DNA from: Eretmocerus hayati
Lineage: Eukaryota; Arthropoda; Insecta; Hymenoptera; Aphelinidae
DNA length: 64,000 nucleotides
Assembly (NCBI GenBank): GCA_029851415.1
Contig: CM056743.1
Coordinates: 76,402,186-76,466,185 of the forward strand
Reading direction: 5' to 3'
Shown here: one piece after another, positions 55,731-64,000 of the stretch
Position numbering within the stretch: position 1 is the stretch's first letter
How the letters are laid out: each line of letters starts with the position of its first letter
The notes under the pieces: generated by a model
Told to the model about the DNA's origin: nothing
The model's database searches: none
What the model saw: the letters and a program-made list of their open reading frames with translations, nothing else
Made by a program: the position numbers and the translations under genes

Positions 55731-58700
55731 GTGTCCCGCTCCGGTCTTTTTTTTTCTTTCAACCAACTTTTTTCGGACATTTAAGAGCGCTAACATAGTT
55801 ATTTGGGCTTTTTATATACTTTTCAGATACGCGATGAGACGATCCTGGAGAGCTACATCCAATTTTTTCCTGAAAAATAATAAGATTTTTCAGGAAAAAA
55901 TCGTGTCTAGGTGGCATTTCGACCCCGACATCGATAGATGTGGCTCTGGGAGATCGAAAAAACGTGTCATTGGGTCCTAATCTACAGAATCGATGGATCA
56001 AAAGAATTATGAAAGACGAAGACGAATCTGGGCTCGAGATATCGACCGTAACCCTTTCGACCTCAATTCTGAGCATCAAATAGCATCTGAAAAAATATCA
56101 TGCGAGATGCTTTCGACGTAGAATTGTCTGTTCTTCCCGATTCTGTGATAAGAGATAGGCTAGGATGACGTTTGCAGTGAGAAAATGCGTATTTTCATCA
56201 GAATCGATACCTTTTTCAAACAGAACTTTCATTTCAAATCCAATTTTCGTCGTGAAAATCAATACACTGTCACTCGAGACATTGAAATATCGAATCTGCG
56301 GACCCTGAACCTCAGGATTGTCGTAATGATGGAATGCAGCATGGTTATCCGGAATAGTATCGCACCGGGCAAGGTCTCGATCGCGCTAATAGTATATGGG
56401 CATTATAGTGAAAACGTACACGCTTTGGTCCTCGAAATCCAGAAGTTCAAGATTGTTGCCCTGCATGTCTATCCCAACTTTTTCCATTTTTCTTCAAATA
56501 CCGAGTGATAATATGTTATAATACATATGGTCAAATCCTTTTGGAACGAGTTAGAACGGTATATATATGTGATTTCCACATGTATAAGACTGGAAGAGTA
56601 CTCCATGGACCTGACATTTCCGGTTTTTAACGTTTCATCGTCTAGCAAGAACCCCTGATGCGATGGAACCAAATGACTTCGAAATTCGTGTTTAGATGGT
56701 TGATTCAGACCGGACACACATGCTCAGAAGCAGATAATTCCATTTCTCCGTCATTATCGTGCTATCAAGTATTCCAGATAACGAATTTTGAGAAGATGGA
56801 CCTGCCAGACATGGAACTGACACTTCGACCCTAAAATTGCTCGCAAATATATTGGAGTTGGCGAAAAAACTTTCCCGCATAGATTTCATCTATTCCCACC
56901 GTACTCTAGTGGAAAAAAATTGTGCCCGCCCTGATAAATTGACTTTTAGTAGGTTCGCGTGGTATACATGGACCTGATTTGAGTTAATAACATAGCTAAT
57001 TTCTGGCTACAAATGTACACGCAGCACCGAGAATTTTGATTCTGGGCCTTCGCTCGCAATGTGATTCGAGTGTTTGGCATGTTTCCTTCAAACTTTGTCT
57101 GTGCAAAAGCCCTCCATAGTGAATTTAAGCTACGTTGTGAGCATTTGAAAAAAATTTCTCACCTCTAGTGAAAATCCCATAACAAGGATAAGGTACATGG
57201 CTCAGGGTCTATTCTGAGCATTTTGGCCATAAAACCTATGGAAAAGTGTTGGTTCAATATTGTATTTTGAGGGAAAGATTTAGTGATACTCACTGCCTTG
57301 TGTATTTCGACGCTGGCGCTAAGAATATACGTGTAACTGCGAATATAATGTGACATGGACCTGACATTTCAACCCTTGATATTTGAAAATAAAACTCCAC
57401 TACAGCATTCACTCCCAATACTGTCGAGTCGTTATTGATGACGAAGTCATCTTCTCGCGCGTTGAGTTCTGCTATGCGGCCACACTAAACGATCCACGTA
57501 ACATGCATGATTGAGTATATGGGTGGTTCTGAGATAACTCATGCGTTTGATGTCCTGACCTTGCATTCATCTTAAATGACCGAATATTATGACTCTAATG
57601 ATGATATCTAGTGTATTCTATTGGAATGTAGATGTCTCAATAGTTCCAGGAGCGGATATGAATTTAATGTGGACCCGAGCTTACCAAAAGTGGTCAAATA
57701 TTTTCCCTACCGTGGCATGTCCTAAACTAGAGTTGCACATTCCAATCGTGTAGTTTGCCGAGATATTCATTCAATCGCAGTTCCGTACCACTCTATCATC
57801 AAAGTTGGGCTATAAAAAGGTGATATCATGTACAAATTGAAAGTCGAGTGTCACTTCAAATTAGTCAAAACAGCCGACATTCTGTGCTGAAATTTTGCGA
57901 GTTTTTCGAATGCTTCTCGATAATTCGACTTCGGGTCAGCAAATCGCTTCAACGGCTCTATAACGGCGGTAATTGATTCCTAATACACCAAAAAATAGAA
58001 TATTACCACCAGCGGAATGGTATATTACGTGAACAGCTTCCCACGCGATGATTTATGGACAAGTTTTCCGTTGAAAAATAAGAATTGTCCTTACCGTGGT
58101 CACTGGCTCTCGAACACTATGCAACGTCAAGGTCGTCTAGAGATTTTTTCACAGTCAAATTTCTGTAAAAATAGGCCGTGTATTCGGAAGAAAACGATCC
58201 GTTTTGATTTACGCGTTTGAGATTACTTTGCATGCCAAAATGTCCTCACCTCAAAGTTTTTTCGCCAACTCTAATATTTTTGCGAGCAATTTTAAGATCG
58301 AAGTGTCAGGTCCATATTCTCAAAATTCATCATCTGAAATACTTGATGGCACGATAATGACAAAGAAATGGGATTATCTGCTCCAGAGCGTAGGTGTGCG
58401 GCCCAAATCAACCATCTAAACACGAATTTCAAAGTCATTTGGTTCCATCGCGTCAGGATTTATCGCTAGACGATGAAACGTTAAAAACCGGAAATGTCAG
58501 GTCCATGGAGTACTCTCCCAGTCTTATACATGTGGAAATCACATATATATACCGTTCTAACTCGTTCCAAAAGGATTTGACCATATGTTTTATAACATAT
58601 TATCACTCAGTATTTGAAAAAGAATGGAAAAAGTTGGGATAGACATGCAGGGCAACAATTTTCAACTTCTGGATCTTGAGGACCAAAGCGTGTACGTTTT

Positions 58701-59446
58701 CACTATAATGCCCATATACTATTAGCGCGATCGAGACCTTCATACCTGGTGATGGCGAGAGGACGTAGTCCACAGGCCACATAGCGCGAAGAAGAAGAAG
58801 ATCGAGACCTTGCCCGGTGCGATGCCATTCTGGATGTCCATGCTGCATTCCATTGTTACGACAATCCTGAGGTTCAGGGTCTGCAGATTCGATAATTCAA
58901 TGTCTCGGGTGACAGTTTATTGATTTTCACGACGAAAATTGGATTTGAAATGAAAGTTCTATTTGAAAAAGGTATCGATTCTGATGAAAATACGCAGTTT
59001 ATCGCTCCAAACGTCATCCTAGCCCAACTCTTATCACAGAATCGAGAAGAACAGACAATCCTACGTCGAAAGCATCTCGCATGATATTTTTTCAGATGCT
59101 ATTTGATGCTCAGAATTGAGGTCGAAAGGGTTACGGTCGATATCTCGAGCCCAGATTCGTCTTCGTCTTCCATAATTCTTCTGATCCCTTGATTCTGTAG
59201 ATCAGGACCCAATGACACGTTTTTTCGATCTCCCAGAGCCACATCTATCGATATCGGGGTCAATATGCCACCTAGACACGGTTTATGAATGAAAAATCGT
59301 ATTATTCTTCAGGAAAAGATTGAATGTAGCTCTCCAGGATCGTCTCATCGCGTATCAAGAAAGTATATGAAGAGCCCAAATAACTATGTTAGCGCTCGTG
59401 AATGTCCGAAAAGATGTTGGATGTGAAAAAAAACCGAGCGGGACAC
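55731..59446. mobile_element. Foldback element, 1.15-1.19-kb inverted arms
   Basis: The left arm (55731-56874) and the right arm (58253-59446) are inverted copies beginning GTGTCCCGCTC and ending GAGCGGGACAC. They share blocks such as ACATCTATCGAT, TCGACCTCAATTCTGAGCATC and AACGTTTCATCGTCTAGC (reversed on the right). The 1.38-kb centre (56,875-58,252) has no recognisable gene. No transposase and no clear target duplication were found. It starts exactly where the pyrimidine-rich array stops. One arm carries a later 60-bp insertion. Confidence 0.85.
58741..58800 (+). mobile_element. 60-bp 5'-truncated retroposon with (GAA)n tail
   Basis: Relative to the other foldback arm, 60 extra bases ending GCGCGAAGAAGAAGAAG are present. 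They are flanked by an exact 11-bp duplication, ATCGAGACCTT (58730-58740 and 58801-58811). A simple-sequence tail plus target duplication is the signature of target-primed LINE insertion, here reduced to the last bases of a 3' UTR. Confidence 0.85.
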
Positions 59447-61325
59447 GGAGCCTCTCCTGAAGCAAAACATAAAGCGCGAAGATTTAATCCACTAGACCTC
59501 GACCATTGTGATGACTCGGAGAAAATATCAACAAAGACACTATATAAACAGCTGAGCCCCAACAGGGCCCAGCAGAGAGCTGGCTCCATGCTACGGCTGG
59601 GGCTCGGCCGGGGGAGTGACGCCCCCTGCTTTCCGAGTACTCGTAAGGAGTCCCTTGGGTCGAGGGAGTGACGTCCCTCCGAGAACCTAGTCCCGGCGCG
59701 GCCACGACCATTGGGCCAAGCTTGAATCATAAATGTGAGAGAGTATCCGATGAGGAGCCCTGACGGCGACCAGTCAAACGCTCACGACGGAGGTTGTGTA
59801 ACACCGGGAATAGAGGCTAAGACCCTCGATGGCGACCAGTCAAATGTAAAGCGGCGGGGACCCGCAGAAACACTGGTACGGGCAAACCGCGTAAGAACAG
59901 TGTTGGTAGCGTCAGCGAACGCACCTAGTAACCGGTCCTCCGGCCGGTACCGATGAAGGACTGAATATCGGGAGAAAAGTATCCGACGAGGAACCTCGAC
60001 GGTTACCAGTCAAACGTCCACAGTGAAGACTGTGTATCACTGGGATGAGCAAGCTGCGAAAAGTGTTAATAGCTCAGGCGAAACCACCTAGTACCCGGCC
60101 CTCAAGCCAATACCAATCAAGGCTGATATTGGGGGAGGTAACCCGCAAGGGGCCTCGGCGGACTGACAATGAGTCCATCGTGAGTGCCGCAGGGCTCTCA
60201 ATTGGAATCGCAATACACGGTTGGCCTGGACTGACTCCAACCCAAGGATGCCTGCCCCTCAGGATTGTGAGTGCCATAACCCCAAAATTTCGTTGCTATT
60301 TTCAATATCTGAAAGTAATCAATGGATATAGCCACTTTATAGCATTTGAACTGTCGCGCTTCTTTCGAGCCGGTACGGCAGGAAACTTCTCCCCTCTCCG
60401 GCCGAGGGCGTGCTGTTCAAGGTGTAAACCCACACAGTCTTACGTCAATACATTTACATACTAATACATGGAAATACCGAAAATTCCATAGGTTTCCATG
60501 GGGAATTTTTGATATAAATCATCATAAAATTTAAAACTTCTTTTCCTCATTAATAGGCTCATTTTCCGGGCTTTTCAGTGTATATATTTTTGTTTCATAA
60601 AACGTCCATTTTGGCATTATATTTAATTTTGCAAACTTTATTTGTTTGTCAAATTCTTTAGATTGACAGATACAAATAAATTCTGTTTTTCGGATACATG
60701 AGACCGATTTTGAAAGGACTTCCCATCATTCATATGTTGTAAAAATTACTTTATTTCCGAGAATTCGGTCTCGTTGTAGATATGTAAATGATGAGTTGTA
60801 AAATAACTTTTCGAGTAGAATAAATTGTTTAAAGGATCAATGAATCGCCCAGAAGCTCAATTATGAAGAAAAAATTGAAGTATATATTGTGATTGAATAG
60901 TAATTACAAAAAGATGGGAAAGCACGTGTTTCTAGAATGTTCGGAATGAAATGTTCGAAATGAATGTTTAACTGTTTGGAATGAAGAATAATACTCATCT
61001 GACTGAAAACAGATTCTCATACTGCACTGAGCATGATGTTCTTATCATCCGACAGCTAGCAGCCGACAGCCAGATCTACACCTCATGTAGGGCAAATCCC
61101 CAAAGCAGACAACACCCGCACACCAAACTTTCACTTTTGGATTCTTGGTAGACGAAATACTGCGCTCGATGTCGCCGATAATCCATGAACACCACTATTG
61201 CAGCGACGACGATACGGCAAATGCGCATACAGATGTACGGCAGCAGCCGACGATGATCCTCCACGACTGATGAGTCTACCTTACACACCATACACATAAC
61301 ACTGAAAATTAAGTTACAACACACA
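59447..61325. other. GC-rich repeat segments then AT-rich sequence
   Basis: Two related segments begin near 59,748 (TATCCGATGAGGAGCC) and 59,990 (TATCCGACGAGGAACC). Both contain GCGACCAGTCAAACG-like text and end in a CACCTAGTA.CCGG block, so this is a partial tandem duplication of about 240 bp. The composition resembles 5' regions of non-LTR retrotransposons, but no ORF supports that. After 60,480 the sequence is plain AT-rich DNA with no recognised feature. Confidence 0.5.
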
Positions 61326-61341
61326 CTGTTCTCTCGACAAA

Positions 61342-61932
61342 TACCGCAAGGGGACATCATGTCCTGGGGTGTGACGACCTTCCGGCCCCAGTTACTGGGA
61401 CACCGTACCTGGGCTTAGGCACGAAGCCGGTAGGGAGAAGACTGGCTCCGAGACTGGTGCTCGGCGCTTTGACTTCTCCCGGAAACCGCAAGGGGGGTTG
61501 GGGCATGGCGCCTCATCCCTGGGGTGTGACAACCCTCCAGCCCCAGTTACCGCCCGCCGGAGCGAGGAGACCGCACATCTCCATCCGGCACCACGGGAGT
61601 GGGTGAGTCTAGGGACTCAAATTGGGATCGCCCTCGGGCGATAACAATGCAAGCCCGTAAGACTCATCCATCATCCCGAGGGACTCTTGGGCTCTCAGGA
61701 AGCCTAAAAGAGACCCAAAACCCCCCACCGAGGGGTGGGCATCAGCCTTGTGCTAGGGGCCGTGCCCGAAAGTCGGTAGTCGGGGCGGACGACTGGGCCA
61801 TCACCGAGCCTGGCTCGGTGTTGGTCATCCTCCAACCCGACGCGCTGGCAGGGCGTATCCCTGCCCCGCGCCCATGGGGGCAACCGGGGTTGAGCCGAAA
61901 GGCAGTGATCCGGTGTACAAAAGCCAATATTC
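61342..61932. mobile_element. GC-rich 591-bp insertion with 16-bp direct flanks
   Basis: CTGTTCTCTCGACAAA occurs directly before (61326-61341) and at the end (61933-61948) of a GC-rich block in AT-richer surroundings, fitting a long target site duplication. Inside, CCTGGGGTGTGACGACC...GGCCCCAGTTAC and CCTGGGGTGTGACAACC...AGCCCCAGTTAC repeat about 140 bp apart, each near an ACCGCAAGGGG motif. There is no poly(A) tail and no recognisable coding. It could be a retroposed structured RNA or part of a LINE. Confidence 0.65.
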
Positions 61933-62201
61933 CTGTTCTCTCGACAAAACTCGAGACAAATAACTCAAGTTATCGGCTTCAACCGAAACGCACCACACGC
62001 ATGTCCGGACGTCGCAGACACGAAATCGGAAATCACTAACAACACGACGGTTCGTCACACACGTGGCAGCGGGATACATAACCACCACTCCGGCGAGTAC
62101 GTGGCTTCAAAAGTCACGGTCGCGTCATCTTCACGACAGCCCCGGACGAGCCCTCAAAATTGCACTTTTAGAAATTGCATTTAGAAACTAACCAAGCTCC
62201 A

Positions 62202-62833
62202 GTGCGAGCAGTGTTGGCTCAGTCGGTAGCGTGCTAGCTTCGGAATCAACACTGCTCGAGAGGTCGTGGGATCGATTCCCGGCGAAATCACTCGGAAATA
62301 TTTTCTGAGGTTTCTTCGACGAGAAAAGGACCCATCACACCCCGCCTGCTTTGGAATGGCGTTTTCCCCGGGATTATCCTCCAGAGTAATCCTGGGGTGC
62401 CCATTTCACGACGTTCGGCTAGCGGGCCTTGGGCGAATGCGAAGCAGGGGAAGGGTGGGTAACGTAGGGAGTTTATAAGCCGACCCGACGTGCCTTCCTA
62501 AGTGCACGGGGAGGTGCGGGGAATGTCGGCCTTACTGGCATTGGAGTTTGAGTCTCACCAAATCATGGCCTTGCAAACCATGGAGAGGCTCTCTGCGGGA
62601 ACGCTAAGGGTACAGCGGATCCGATGGCTCACTTTGTGAGACAGGTAATGTCGGCCTTACCGGCATTGGAGAGAGGCATCCCATGGCTACAAACCATGGC
62701 GTAGGTCACTCCGGGGAAGCTGGAATCCACAAGTAGAGGAAAAACTCGGGCATAACCCTTCACACCAAGGTGGTAAAGGGGCCCCCCGTACTAGGCCCAG
62801 GAGGCTGCAAGGGGATCTCGAAAAAAAAAAAAA
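62202..62833 (+). mobile_element. tRNA-headed SINE, about 630 bp, 17-bp duplication
   Basis: The insertion is flanked by AAACTAACCAAGCTCCA at 62185-62201 and 62834-62850 and ends in a poly(A) run before the second copy. Its head reads GTGTTGGCTCAGTCGGTAGCG (A-box like) and GGGATCGATTCCCGGC (B-box like), as in tRNA-derived pol III promoters. The body contains AATGTCGGCCTTACTGGCAT and AATGTCGGCCTTACCGGCAT about 120 bp apart, a duplicated module. It is long for a SINE. The perfect duplication suggests a recent insertion. Confidence 0.85.
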
Positions 62834-62850
62834 AAACTAACCAAGCTCCA

Positions 62851-64000
62851 AATCGCATGCGCAAATCGCCTAGATTTCATAAAATTCGACGGGCTTTCGA
62901 TCTAGAAACATCCGGACGAGAAACTTTTACAAATTTCAAGGATAATTTTTCCAATTTTTCAACAACAATTGAGGGGCTGCGTGGAAAAAGGGCCTAATGG
63001 CGGTCAGGCCCTTTTTCCCCCTATCGCTTTTTCGAACCTTCAAACCATGATCTATGACCCCATGAAACTCGTTTTTGAAAAAGCCTTTAAAACCACCATG
63101 GATCACAAAGGGCGTAAACGCCATTAGGCCCTTTTATAAAATTCGGAAAAAGGGCTTAGTGGCGGTTAGGCCCTTTTGTCAGAGACATGACGTCAATGAA
63201 GCTTTTCCTACGAATATTGAATCATTGTTTGGAGAAAATGCATGGAAAACTCTGCAAGAGACCCTTGCTGGAGCCACATGTTCAACTCGTTTTGAACCCA
63301 TTCCATAATCCTCATGTACACTCCTGGATAATAATTTTTTGGCCAATACTGCAAGAAATTGTATGGTATCCATCGTTGAAATTGCTTCTTCCAACGATGG
63401 ATAGCTATAAATTTCTGTATGCGTCTCGTACCAAAAACGCGTGTATCACCAAAAGTGGATGCATAATATACCCCGGAAAGCGATGCCGATCTAAAGCTGC
63501 TGATGTGGCCAGGCCGCGCGTCTAGTACGCGGCTTTTTATCTCGCGCTCCATACTGCATGTATCGTCGACCGCGAGCGCGCAACTCACCACTTGTTGTCT
63601 ACGGTCTTTGGATCCAAAATATAACTGCCAGTGCATTATGCATTGATGGAATCAACGAAATTTGATATCGAGTCGAGGGCGCGGTCAGTGTATGTGCACT
63701 AGTAGCTCTGGGCAGTTATATTTCGCAGATCAAAATCTCCCAGACGGCGAGTTGCGGCGAGTCGCAAGTTCCGTGTGGTCGATGACATACGCTGCTACAC
63801 ACGCAAGAAATCCTATCACATCACGGAGACATACCATCACTCGACTCCTCGGACAGTCTCAACGCTAAATTTACATAGAGTATTTCTTTTTCTTGTGAGG
63901 ACGGGCAAACATTCCGACATAGAGAGCCTGATATAGGCACACAAATCTTACAACAACAAGTATATATTTCGAATATCCATAAAATATACATAGTTACATT
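62851..64000. other. Unassigned sequence at the right edge
   Basis: Between 62,980 and 63,180 there are two stem-loops built from AAAAAGGGCCTAATGGCGGT...CAGGCCCTTTTT and AAAAAGGGCTTAGTGGCGGT...TAGGCCCTTTT. A small dyad (CCATCGTTGAA...TTCCAACGATGG) lies near 63,370-63,400. No gene was recognised. Confidence 0.5.

Noticed and set aside
55722..59455. Target site duplication for the foldback element
   Set aside because: AACCATTC on the left and GGAGCCTC on the right do not match at any offset I tried.
62205..62285. Functional tRNA gene
   Set aside because: It lies at the head of an insertion with a poly(A) tail and target duplication, so it is a SINE promoter rather than a standalone gene.

Overview
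This is eukaryotic nuclear DNA, almost certainly from an animal and most likely an arthropod; I cannot name a species. The evidence is a spliced host gene with very long introns, a dense mix of eukaryotic transposable elements, tRNA-headed repeats, poly(A) and microsatellite-tailed retroposons, and a satellite array. Nothing looks bacterial: there are no operons, no ribosome binding sites and no long clean ORFs outside transposons.

The only host gene I recognise is ANAPC1 (APC1), the largest scaffold subunit of the anaphase-promoting complex, on the + strand. Two exons are clear, at 13,232-13,634 and 43,197-44,150. They join with matching phase (a split GTG codon) across an intron of about 29.6 kb. 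More coding sequence probably lies just upstream (about 12,740-13,190). The rest of the gene lies outside the window or was not recognised.

Layout. 1-1,329: 5' leader and LTR of an LTR retrotransposon running leftwards out of the window. 1,330-4,480: unassigned, AT-rich. 4,480-7,893: a 176-bp satellite, about 19 copies. 7,951-9,150: two hairpin elements. 10,154-11,665: a long palindromic element with CACGGTG ends and a 4-bp GGTT target duplication. 12.7-13.6 kb: APC1 exons. 13.8-14.1 kb: a GC-rich 112-bp repeat. 15.35-29.41 kb (- strand): a decayed Ty3/Gypsy element with a tRNA-Arg type primer site, gag, protease, RT, RNase H, integrase and a third ORF. A 3,225-bp CACTA-like DNA transposon is nested at 20,124-23,348 and a short (TATC)n-tailed retroposon sits inside gag. 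30-35 kb: unassigned sequence with small hairpins. 35.08-38.07 kb: a complex inverted-repeat element. 38.4-39.1 and 42.3-43.0 kb: four copies of a tRNA-containing repeat. 39,414-40,455: a TA-flanked mariner-like non-autonomous element. 43.2-44.15 kb: APC1 exon. 44,907-49,778: a hAT transposon. 49.98-55.73 kb: a pyrimidine-rich tandem array split by a 4,095-bp transposon at 51,421-55,515 (403-bp TIRs, AAGT duplication, two-exon transposase). 55,731-59,446: a foldback element. 59.7-62.85 kb: GC-rich retroelement pieces and a tRNA-headed SINE. 62.85-64 kb: unassigned.

Functionally the window is one conserved cell-cycle gene whose introns have been filled by successive transposition. Insertion order can be read from the nesting: Gypsy before CACTA-like; array before the AAGT-flanked transposon; foldback before a 60-bp retroposon stub. 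The most interesting element is the one at 51,421-55,515. Its family I can only place tentatively in the CACTA/Mirage/Chapaev group. It shares its termini and its 4-bp target duplication with the palindrome at 10,154-11,665, which suggests one family with a near-intact autonomous member and a non-autonomous foldback partner in the same window.
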